From RPQJ01 sp963744735 (GTDB taxonomy: Bacteria > Pseudomonadota > Gammaproteobacteria > Steroidobacterales > Steroidobacteraceae), in the NCBI GenBank assembly GCA_963744735.1, contig CAVUVH010000034.1, forward strand, positions 1 to 64,000: a stretch of 64,000 nt of DNA, written 5' to 3'. This document shows positions 1 to 6,696 of the stretch, in pieces. The notes below the pieces were generated by a model. It did no database searches and had not been told where the DNA came from. It was given only the letters and a program-made list of their open reading frames with translations. The first letter of the stretch is position 1, and every line of letters begins with the position of its first letter. The translations under genes were made by a program, and so were the position numbers.

Positions 1-98
1 TTCGACTCTTTACCGGAGCCGCAACCGGCGAGCACGGTGGCGACACCGAAAGCGAGCGACATCGCCAGGGAATGGCGACGCGAAGCGCGGAAAATCAT
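1..98 (-). CDS. Lipoprotein, N-terminal part only
   Basis: The gene runs off the left edge, and only about 32 codons are visible. The start is an ATG at 96-98 with a strong GGGGGAGG-type ribosome binding site just upstream on the minus strand (around 102-110). The peptide has two or more basic residues, a hydrophobic stretch and then LAGC followed by GSGKES, which is a lipobox. The mature protein should therefore be a lipid-anchored envelope protein. Nothing visible indicates a function. It is divergent from glnA. Confidence 0.7.
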   Translation of the reverse strand, partial: MIFRASRRHSLAMSLAFGVATVLAGCGSGKES

Positions 99-256
99 CG
101 AGACCTCCCCCGCTGGCACGCGGGTTTTTGTGTAAGGGAACACCCGCGTACGACCGCCGCGCGGCCGCCCCTCGGGCATTCCGATCAGCACCCCCCGTGC
201 TGTTCGAACTCTACCATGACGTCTTAAGTAAATCCGCTGCGCTACGGATTCCTTCG

Positions 257-273
257 CGCACTACAATGGTGCT
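257..273 (+). promoter_or_regulatory. NtrC-binding site upstream of glnA (strong)
   Basis: The 17-bp dyad CGCACTACAATGGTGCT closely matches the enterobacterial NtrC site of the form TGCACYA-N3-TGGTGCA. Its half-sites GCACTA and TGGTGC are separated by 3 bp. It is centred about 130 bp upstream of the predicted sigma-54 transcription start, a normal enhancer position. Confidence 0.75.
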
Positions 274-286
274 GAAAACTGGCAAA

Positions 287-303
287 CGCACCGTTTTGAG
301 GCA
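287..303 (+). promoter_or_regulatory. Second, weaker NtrC-like site upstream of glnA
   Basis: CGCACCGTTTTGAGGCA keeps a good left half (GCACC) and a degenerate right half. Its centre lies 30 bp from the first site, about three helical turns. Paired NtrC dimers at glnA promoters are usually about 30 bp apart. The spacing is the main support for this site. Confidence 0.5.
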
Positions 304-367
304 CACTAAGACTGATCTGGTTGCATGCTGATCCCGCACTGCAACGTCTTGCGCGATTATTGTGCGA

Positions 368-383
368 TGGCATAATTGGTGCA
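368..383 (+). promoter_or_regulatory. Sigma-54 (-24/-12) promoter of glnA
   Basis: TGGCATAATTGGTGCA has GG and GC exactly 10 bp apart, the defining spacing of RpoN promoters, and the TGGCA part of the -24 element is intact. Transcription should start near 394, about 75 bp before the glnA ATG. With the two NtrC sites upstream it predicts nitrogen-regulated, NtrC-activated glnA transcription. Confidence 0.75.
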
Positions 384-470
384 TTCCGATTGCGCTCACA
401 GACAACGCTCAGGGCCGTCGCGGCGAGTGGCCCCGAGCATCCTCATCGCTGCATTCCATCAGGAGACCCC

Positions 471-1883
471 ATGAGCACCGGTGCTGACGTCCGCAAGCTG
501 ATCGAAGAAAAAGGCATCAAGTACGTTGACCTGCGCTTCACCGACACGAAGGGCAAGGAGCAGCACGTGACCGTGCCCACCCGCGTCGTCGACGAAGCAT
601 TCTTCGAGGACGGCAAGGGCTTCGACGGCTCCTCCATCGCAGGCTGGAAGGGCATCCAGGAGTCCGACATGATCCTGATGCCGGACCCGAGCACCGCAGT
701 GCTCGACCCCTTCTTCGAGGAACCGACGCTGAACCTGCGCTGCGACATCGTCGAGCCGTCGACGATGCAGGGCTATGAGCGCGATCCGCGCTCGCTCGCG
801 AAGCGTGCCGAGGCGTACCTCAAGTCGACCGGCATCGCCGATGCGTCGCGCTGGGGACCGGAGAACGAGTTCTTCATTTTCGACACCGTGCGCCACGGCA
901 ACTCGATGAACGGCTGCTTCTATGAAGTCGATTCCGCGCAGGGCGCGTGGAATTCCGGCGCCGAACTCGACGGCGGCAACCTCGGGCACCGCCCGGGCAT
1001 CAAGGGCGGCTACTTCCCGGTGCCGCCGGTCGACACCTACCAGGACCTGCGCACCGCGATGTGCGGCGCGATGGAGCAGCTGGGCCTCGAGGTCGAAGTG
1101 CACCACGCCGAGGTCGCCACCGGCGGCCAGGCCGAGATCAACGTGTCCTCGAACACGCTGGTGAAGAAGGCCGACGAGGTGCAGATCCTCAAGTACGCGA
1201 TCCACAACGTGGCCGCGGCCTACGGCAAGACGGCCACCTTCATGCCGAAGCCGATCGTCGGCGACAACGGCAACGGCATGCACGTCAACCAGTCGTTGTC
1301 GAAGGACGGCAAGAACATCTTCGCCGGCGACAAGTACGGCGGCCTGTCCGAGATCGCCATCTACTACATCGGCGGCATCATCAAGCACGCCAAGGCGCTG
1401 AACGCGATCTGCAACGCCAGCACCAACAGCTACAAGCGGCTGGTGCCGGGCTTCGAGGCGCCGGTCATGCTCGCCTACTCCGCGCGTAACCGCTCGGCGT
1501 CGATCCGCATCCCGCACGTCATCAACCCGAAGGGCCGCCGCATCGAGGTCCGCTTCCCGGACAGCACGGCCAACCCGTACCTGTGCTTCGCGGCGATGCT
1601 GATGGCCGGCATCGACGGCGTGAAGAACAAGATCCATCCGGGCGACCCGGCCGACAAGGACCTCTACGACCTCGAGCCCGAGGAAGCGAAGAACATCCCG
1701 ACGGTCTGCCATTCGCTCGACATGGCGCTCGAGGCGCTCGACAAGGACCGCGCCTTCCTCAAGGAGGGTGGCGTGTTCACCGACGACGTCATTGACGCCT
1801 ACATCGCCCTGAAGATGCAGGAAGTCACCAAGCTGCGGATGTCGACGCACCCGGTGGAGCTGGAGCTCTACTACAGCGTCTGA
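471..1883 (+). CDS. glnA: Glutamine synthetase, type I
   Basis: GlnA condenses ammonium with glutamate using ATP and is the main entry point of ammonium into biomass; it acts as a cytosolic dodecamer. The 470-residue product has the usual type I length. An N-terminal beta-grasp domain (FTDTKGKEQH) is followed by the metal and substrate motifs ENEFFIFD, GDNGNGMHVNQS and NRSASIRIP. Tyr399 in DLYDLEPEE is the expected adenylylation site used by GlnE. I chose the ATG at 471 over an upstream in-frame ATG at 321. It follows AGGAGACCCC, gives the family N-terminus, and the longer form would run through the promoter. A DUF4124 gene and ntrBC follow on the same strand. Confidence 0.97.
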   Translation: MSTGADVRKLIEEKGIKYVDLRFTDTKGKEQHVTVPTRVVDEAFFEDGKGFDGSSIAGWKGIQESDMILMPDPSTAVLDPFFEEPTLNLRCDIVEPSTMQGYERDPRSLAKRAEAYLKSTGIADASRWGPENEFFIFDTVRHGNSMNGCFYEVDSAQGAWNSGAELDGGNLGHRPGIKGGYFPVPPVDTYQDLRTAMCGAMEQLGLEVEVHHAEVATGGQAEINVSSNTLVKKADEVQILKYAIHNVAAAYGKTATFMPKPIVGDNGNGMHVNQSLSKDGKNIFAGDKYGGLSEIAIYYIGGIIKHAKALNAICNASTNSYKRLVPGFEAPVMLAYSARNRSASIRIPHVINPKGRRIEVRFPDSTANPYLCFAAMLMAGIDGVKNKIHPGDPADKDLYDLEPEEAKNIPTVCHSLDMALEALDKDRAFLKEGGVFTDDVIDAYIALKMQEVTKLRMSTHPVELELYYSV

Positions 1884-1901
1884 CGCCGGCACCGGGAAAC
1901 C

Positions 1902-1929
1902 CGCCGGGCGGCCTGACCGCCGCCCGGCG
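1902..1929 (+). terminator. Stem-loop after glnA
   Basis: A perfect 11-bp G+C-rich stem (1902-1912 with 1919-1929) with a 6-base loop begins 19 bases after the glnA stop. No clear T-run follows (ACCCCCCCTCC), so it may be a weak terminator or an mRNA-stabilising hairpin that lowers read-through into the downstream genes. Confidence 0.5.
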
Positions 1930-2009
1930 ACCCCCCCTCCTTGACGCGCATCCCGGAATTGCCGGGGTCGCTTTGTCAGCGGGAACGCCAGTGGCTATGC
2001 TCTCGCCCC

Positions 2010-2616
2010 ATGAAAACCAGCGTGCTGATTCTCGGGTGCCTGCTCGCGACGGCGAGCCTGGCGCAATCCACGACGATGCGTCGCGAGGTCTGGCAGTGGC
2101 GGGACGAGAACGGGGTCACCCACTTCTCCGACCAGCCCGTGCCGGGCGCACGCAAGATCGTGCTTTCGGGGGCGAATCCGACCGCGGCGGCGCCGTCCTC
2201 GGCCGCCGCGGCCACCGTGATCGCGGCCGGCACCGCCGGCCGCGGTGCAGTATTCGAGCCTCGAGATCTGGCAGCCAGCCAACGACGAGGCGTTCTTCGG
2301 CGCGGATGCGGAGGTCAACGTCCGCCTGCGCTCGGACCCGCCGCTGGCCCAGGGCGACCGGCTGCTGACCTATCTCGACGGCACCCAGCTGGAGGGCGAG
2401 AACGCGCTCGAGCACCGGCTCACGGGTCTCAATCGCGGCGCGCATTCGCTCATCAGCGTGATCGTCGATGGCCGCGGCAACGAACGGATCCGCAGCGCGC
2501 CGGTCGTGTTCCACATGCAGCAGACGACACGTCATCGACAATCCGCGCAATCAAGGCCCGGCCCTGCGGCCGGCCCCGCCCAAGCCGCCCCCGGCCAGGG
2601 CCGCCCAGGTCCCTGA
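2010..2616 (+). CDS. DUF4124 domain protein, exported; frameshifted
   Basis: The ATG at 2010 starts a signal peptide (MKTSVLILGCLLATASLAQ), then a DUF4124 domain whose signature is visible as VWQWRDENGVTHFSDQPVPGA. The reading frame changes near 2240. The continuation (SSLEIWQPANDEAFF...VVFHMQQTT) is in another frame and runs to about 2616, and a proline-rich tail may be in a third frame. DUF4124 proteins of unknown function often sit between glnA and ntrB in this part of the gammaproteobacteria. The break looks like a one-base indel rather than decay. The product is probably periplasmic. Confidence 0.75.
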
Positions 2617-2652
2617 TCGCGCGCGCGTCGCGCCCTTTGCGGAGGGCGTGAC

Positions 2653-3759
2653 GTGGCCGCTGAACTGCGCTCGATCAACCGGCCCACCCCGGCCGAACTG
2701 ACCAGCCTGCTCGATGGCATTGCCACCTCGATCGTCTGGCTGGACGAGGATGGCGCGGTCGTCCACCTGAACGAACCGGCGGAAGACCTGTTCGGCGTGA
2801 GCCGCAACCAGGCCATGGGCCGTGCGGTGCGCGACCTGCTCAAGGGCAACGTCGAACTGGAAGGCGTGATCAGCCGCGCGCGCGCTGCCGGCGCGCAATA
2901 CTCGCGGCGCGAGATTCCGTTCGAGGCCGGACCCGGCGCGCCGCCCCGCGTGCTCGACGTGACCGTGACGCCGTTCGACCCGCCGGCCGCGCCGGCGGCG
3001 TGCTGGTCGAACTGGCGGACACCACGCACCACCAGCGCATCACGCGCGAGAACAACCTGCTGACGCAACTGGGCGGCAGCCGCGCGATGGTTCGCCAGCT
3101 GGCGCACGAGATCAAGAACCCGCTGGGCGGGCCTGCGCGGCGCGGCGCAGCTGCTCGAGCGCCAGCTCAAGGACGCGGCGCTGCACGAGTACACGACGGT
3201 GATCATCGCCGAGGCCGACCGGCTGGTGGCGCTGGTCGACTCGCTGCTCGGTCCGGGGCAGCCGCCGCGCAAGGAGTCCGTCAACATCCACGAGATCGTG
3301 CAGCACGTCGGCCACCTGCTCGCGGCCGAGGCGCCGACCGGCGTGCAGATCGAGCGCGACTACGACCCGAGCCTGCCGCGCCTGCGCCTCGATCGCAACC
3401 AGATCATCCAGGCGCTGCTGAACCTTGGCCGCAATGCCATCCAGGCCGTCGGTGACCACGGCCGCGTCGTGCTGCGCACGCGCGCGCTGACCAACGCGAG
3501 CATCGGCAGCCGCCGCTACCGCGTCGTCGTCGGCATCCAGGTCGAGGACGACGGTCCCGGCGTGCCGGCCGAGCTGAAGGACACGGTGTTCTATCCGCTG
3601 GTGACCGGCCGCAAGACCGGCACCGGGCTTGGACTCGCAGTCGCGCAAGACCTGATCGGCCGTCACGACGGCCTGATCGAATTCGACAGTCGCCCCGGTC
3701 GCACTGTCTTCACGATCCTGCTGCCTTTCGACACCAATGAACCAAACGCCGGCACTTGA
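2653..3759 (+). CDS. ntrB: Nitrogen regulation sensor histidine kinase NtrB; two frame breaks
   Basis: NtrB phosphorylates and dephosphorylates NtrC according to nitrogen status sensed through PII. A GTG start at 2653 follows GGAGGG. A PAS domain (LLDGIATSIVWLDEDGAVVHLNE) comes first, then the H-box QLAHEIKNPLGG. The N-box LLNLGRNAIQAVG and the ATP-lid motifs EDDGPGVP and GTGLGLAVAQ follow. The frame changes near 2990-3000 and near 3125, yet all kinase motifs appear in order across the breaks, so the gene is probably intact in the organism. The 3' end overlaps the ntrC start by 23 bp, indicating translational coupling. No membrane segment is seen, as expected for a cytosolic NtrB. Confidence 0.9.
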
Positions 3760-5149
3760 GGTCTGGATCGTCGATGACGATGCCTCCATCCGCTGGGTGC
3801 TCGAGCGCGCCCTGAAGCAGGCGGGCATGACGCCGCGCGCGTTCGAGGATGCCGACGCCGCGCTGGCGGCGCTGCGCAAGGGCGAGCCCGATGTGCTGGT
3901 GACCGACGTGCGCATGCCGGGTCGCAGCGGCCTCGACCTGCTGGACGAAGTACGCACCCGCAGGCCCAGGCTGCCCGTGATCGTGATGACGGCCCACTCC
4001 GACCTGGACAGCGCGGTGGCGGCCTACAAGGGCGGGGCGTTCGAGTACCTGCCGAAGCCCTTCGACATCGACCAGGCGGTCGAGCTCGTGCGGCGTGCCG
4101 CCACGCAGCAGCACCGGTCCGAGGAATCCGCGTCGGAATCCCGCCGCATTCCGGAAATGCTCGGCCATGCGCCGGCAATGCAGGAAATGTTCCGCGCGAT
4201 CGGGCGCCTGTCGCGCTCGAGCATGACGGTGCTGATCACCGGCGAGTCCGGCACGGGCAAGGAACTCGTCGCCCGCGCGCTGCACCGGCACAGTCCGCGC
4301 GCGACCAAGCCGTTCATTGCGCTGAACACCTCGGCGTTCACCGCGGACCTGCTCGAGTCCGAGCTGTTCGGGCACGAGAAGGGCGCCTTCACGGGCGCCA
4401 GCGAACTGCGCCGCGGCCGTTTCGAGCAGGCCGACGGCGGAACGCTGTTCCTGGACGAGATCGGCGACATGTCGCCGCAGCTGCAGACACGGTTGCTGCG
4501 CGTGCTGGCCGAGGGCGAGTTCTATCGCGTCGGCGGCCAGTTGCCGGTCAAGGTCGACGTGCGCGTGATCGCGGCCACGCACCAGGACCTCGAGGCTCGC
4601 GTGCGCGATCACCTGTTCCGCGAGGACCTGCTGCACCGGCTCAACGTGATCCGCATCGAGGTGCCGCCGCTGCGCCACCGGCGCGAGGACATCCCGGAGC
4701 TGCTGCAGCATTACCTCGATGTCGCGGCGATCGAACTCGGTGTTGCGCCGAAGGTGCTGTCGGAAGACGCGGCGCTCGCGCTCGCGGCGTTCGACTGGCC
4801 GGGCAACGTGCGGCAGCTGGTCAATGCCTGCCGCCGGCTGACGGTGCTGGCCGCGGGCCGGGAGATCAAGTCGAGCGACATTCCGGCCGATCTCGGCGGC
4901 GGCGGCGCGAGTCCGGCCGGTGCCAATGGCTACGACTGGTCGCAGGCACTGGCGAGCTGGGCGCAGGCGCGGCTCGCGACGGGTGGCGCGCCGCTGCTCG
5001 ACGACGCGATGCCGGAATTCGAGCGTACGCTGCTGCGCGAAGCGCTCAAGGCCACGCGCGGTGGACGGCAGGAGGCGGCAAAGCTGCTCGGCTGGGGCCG
5101 CAACACGCTCACGCGCAAGCTGAAGGAACTCGGCCTGGACGACCTCTGA
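3737..5149 (+). CDS. ntrC: Nitrogen response regulator NtrC, sigma-54 activator
   Basis: The 470-residue protein has a receiver domain (phospho-acceptor D57 in VTDVRMPG, Lys107 in YLPKPFD). The AAA+ domain carries Walker A GESGTGKE at 169-176 and the sigma-54 contact loop GAFTGA at 216-221. A Fis-type helix-turn-helix closes the protein (EAAKLLGWGRNTLTRKLKELGL). Phosphorylated NtrC binds enhancers and drives sigma-54 polymerase. The sites at 257-273 and 287-303 upstream of glnA are its likely targets, giving a closed regulatory loop within 5 kb. A composite repeat begins within about 6 bases of its stop codon. Confidence 0.96.
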   Translation: MNQTPALEVWIVDDDASIRWVLERALKQAGMTPRAFEDADAALAALRKGEPDVLVTDVRMPGRSGLDLLDEVRTRRPRLPVIVMTAHSDLDSAVAAYKGGAFEYLPKPFDIDQAVELVRRAATQQHRSEESASESRRIPEMLGHAPAMQEMFRAIGRLSRSSMTVLITGESGTGKELVARALHRHSPRATKPFIALNTSAFTADLLESELFGHEKGAFTGASELRRGRFEQADGGTLFLDEIGDMSPQLQTRLLRVLAEGEFYRVGGQLPVKVDVRVIAATHQDLEARVRDHLFREDLLHRLNVIRIEVPPLRHRREDIPELLQHYLDVAAIELGVAPKVLSEDAALALAAFDWPGNVRQLVNACRRLTVLAAGREIKSSDIPADLGGGGASPAGANGYDWSQALASWAQARLATGGAPLLDDAMPEFERTLLREALKATRGGRQEAAKLLGWGRNTLTRKLKELGLDDL

Positions 5150-5152
5150 CCC

Positions 5153-5442
5153 TCTTCACCTCTCCCGCTTGCGGGAGAGGTCGGCCGTCAGGGCGGGAGA
5201 GGTCGGCCGCAGGCGGGTGAGGGTCCTCTCCGCTCCCGCGGCCGTCCGTACACCCTGGCCGCTCCGGGTCTCACGCGCTTCGTTGATCGCGCGGAGGAAC
5301 CGCGCGATCAACGGCGATCCTTGCTCGAGCGGGCACTCGGCGATGGTGCCAGCACAGCAGCAGAACCCGCGGTGCCGCCTCGTGCCTGCGCTCGAGCTGC
5401 GGCGTTCGACACGGAGCGGCCAGGGTGTACGGACGGCCGCGG
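5153..5442 (+). repeat. Composite structured intergenic repeat, copy A
   Basis: The element starts a few bases after the ntrC stop. First comes a REP-like hairpin (10-bp stem 5159-5168 / 5171-5180, CTCTCCC...GGGAGAGG), then a GGGTGAGGG box. The main unit follows: perfect 31-bp inverted repeats at 5236-5266 and 5412-5442 enclosing a 145-bp core. The core holds a perfect 14-bp hairpin (5281-5294 / 5300-5313, loop AGGAA). It also holds two copies of the palindrome GCTCGAGC (5323-5330 and 5390-5397) that could pair over a distance. Copy B near 10.4-10.65 kb has the same order. No coding capacity is convincing. It could be a non-autonomous mobile element, a structured RNA or a 3'-UTR element. Confidence 0.85.
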
Positions 5443-5483
5443 TTGCTGCCTCCGCAAATACCCGTAGGATGCCGAGGCGGACC

Positions 5484-5666
5484 CTACACGCCGAAGGCCG
5501 ACAGAAATCCAGCAGCTGGTGTTGACACCTTCACCCATGGCGAGGGCGGTGGCGTCGAGGACCAGATGATTGTCGCGACCGGCGTCGTACACTCCACGCC
5601 GGAGCCGCCGCCGCCACAGGCGGCCAGCAGCAGCCACAACGGAATCAGTCTGAAGTATCTGCGCAC
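5484..5666 (-). CDS. Short lipoprotein, possibly a truncated gene
   Basis: A GTG at 5666 on the minus strand starts a 60-residue peptide. Its N-terminus is a textbook lipoprotein signal: RRYFRLIPL, then WLLLAAC with the lipobox cysteine, then GGGGSG. The rest (TTPVATIIW...FLSAFGV) resembles nothing I know. Translation ends about 40 bp before the inverted-repeat arm of copy A. The gene may have been cut short when the repeat arrived, or it may be frameshifted. A functional small lipoprotein is also possible. Confidence 0.45.
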   Translation of the reverse strand: MRRYFRLIPLWLLLAACGGGGSGVECTTPVATIIWSSTPPPSPWVKVSTPAAGFLSAFGV

Positions 5667-5705
5667 GGGGGCCTTGCTCGGTCGTCGTCGTTACAGGGGG
5701 TAAAC

Positions 5706-5776
5706 GAACCGGGTCGATTGTGGTTGACGCAGGCGACCGCCCAGTAGCGTGAGTGCTCGAAGCTGCGACCCGGTTC
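5706..5776. repeat. 11-bp inverted repeat between lipoprotein and phasin genes
   Basis: GAACCGGGTCG at 5706-5716 recurs as its exact reverse complement at 5766-5776, with 49 bp between. It lies in the divergent intergenic space between the short lipoprotein and the phasin gene. It could be a paired operator or a chance palindrome. I see no known consensus. Confidence 0.35.
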
Positions 5777-5889
5777 ACCCTCGCCCGAGGCGGCCGCTGC
5801 GTTGATTCCTTATTTGGAAACCGCCCCGTGGCGCCACACTAGTCATCAGAGCAGCCACCGCGTGGCCGCGTCACCTTGAGGAGCCGCCG

Positions 5890-6441
5890 ATGGTCAGCCA
5901 GGTCAAGAAATTCATGAATGACGAGAACAAGATCTTCACGGAGCAGGCACGCCTGCTGCGCAAGGCGCCGGGTAAGGCCGTGCGCGGCGCGGCCGCGAAG
6001 TCGGCGAAGGGCATCCGCGCGTTGCAGGAGCCCGTCCGCGTTCTCACGCACTCTGGTGTGAAGCTGACCAACGTGTCGCACGAGGCCGTGTTGAACCTGA
6101 TGGCACTGCAGCTGGAGGTGGTCACCCGGGCACTGTCGGACGCCGCCGCGCAACTCGAACGCGTGGCGCAGTCGGACAACGTGCGCGACCTGGTCAGCGG
6201 CCAGGCGGAAGAGCTGCGAGCGGTCCGTGAGCGTGTGGTCAGTGACGTGGGCCGCGCCGTCTCGATCGTGCGGGACGCGGGTCGCGGAGCGCGCAAGGTG
6301 GCGACCGAGACCTACACCAAAGTGGCGCGGCCGGCCAAGGCGGCCAAGGCCAAGACCACGCGCACGGTGAAGCGCGCGGTGCGCAAGCCTAAGGTGAAGG
6401 CGAAGGCACGGGCGAAGAAGACGGTGCGGCGCGCGCGGTAA
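5890..6441 (+). CDS. Phasin-family / polyhydroxyalkanoate granule-associated protein
   Basis: The 183-residue protein has a helical phasin-like part (about residues 1-135). A lysine/alanine/arginine-rich tail follows (about 136-183, with KAAKAK and KAKARAKK repeats), like AlgP or histone H1. Phasins coat storage granules, and the basic tail suggests an additional DNA contact, as in PhaF-type proteins that help partition granules with the nucleoid. The start is supported by GAGGAG about 8 bases upstream. No polyhydroxyalkanoate synthesis gene lies nearby, so the granule link rests on family resemblance. A clear intrinsic terminator follows. Confidence 0.75.
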   Translation: MVSQVKKFMNDENKIFTEQARLLRKAPGKAVRGAAAKSAKGIRALQEPVRVLTHSGVKLTNVSHEAVLNLMALQLEVVTRALSDAAAQLERVAQSDNVRDLVSGQAEELRAVRERVVSDVGRAVSIVRDAGRGARKVATETYTKVARPAKAAKAKTTRTVKRAVRKPKVKAKARAKKTVRRAR

Positions 6442-6473
6442 GGCGCGCGTCGAGTTCCATCGATTGATGCCTG

Positions 6474-6504
6474 GAAGGCGCCCTCGAAGGGGGGCGCCTT
6501 TTTG
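6474..6504 (+). terminator. Rho-independent terminator after the phasin gene
   Basis: An AAGGCGCC stem pairs with GGCGCCTT and is followed by a run of Ts (through 6503), about 35 bases after the phasin stop. This is the classical layout. Confidence 0.85.
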
Positions 6505-6544
6505 TCATGGGCCGATGGCGTGGAGGTTCGCCTGACGGGGCCAT

Positions 6545-6665
6545 CATCGGCTCGTCTGGTTGACAGTCACCTTCAAATATCAAATAATAAAACTTCATAG
6601 AATCTGAATAAAAAACACTCGTTTCATAAATATTAGATTGATAATTTCTCAAGGGATTCCTGAAG
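6545..6665. promoter_or_regulatory. A+T-rich promoter region upstream of the phosphatase/ADP-ribosylglycohydrolase gene
   Basis: About 120 bases are strikingly A+T-rich (for example CAAATATCAAATAATAAAAC) in otherwise G+C-rich DNA. The stretch lies just upstream of the fusion gene and is probably its promoter. The composition would also suit recently acquired DNA or silencing by an H-NS-like protein. I could not pick a single -35/-10 pair with confidence. Confidence 0.4.
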
Positions 6666-6696
6666 CCGGTTGGCTTCGATCAAGAGGGAGTCAGGG

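Noticed and set aside
109..129. Terminator CCCGC...GCGGGTTTTT upstream of the left-edge lipoprotein
   Set aside because: A 5-bp stem with Ts is present on the plus strand, but no plus-strand gene ends there, and on the lipoprotein strand it would be in the leader. Too weak to list.
459..1892. Long open frame antisense to glnA
   Set aside because: It is the mirror of a conserved high-G+C gene, rich in Arg/Val/His with no family signature. Similar long antisense frames lie opposite uvrD, trkA, the GGDEF/EAL gene and others.
5159..5180. Simple intrinsic terminator after ntrC
   Set aside because: The CTCTCCC hairpin lacks a T-run and recurs as part of a larger repeat after pyrD, so it is described as part of that element. 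A termination effect is still possible.
5890..6441. Histone-like DNA-binding protein as the primary call
   Set aside because: The Lys/Ala tail alone suggested it, but the larger helical N-terminal part is phasin-like, and phasins with such tails are known.
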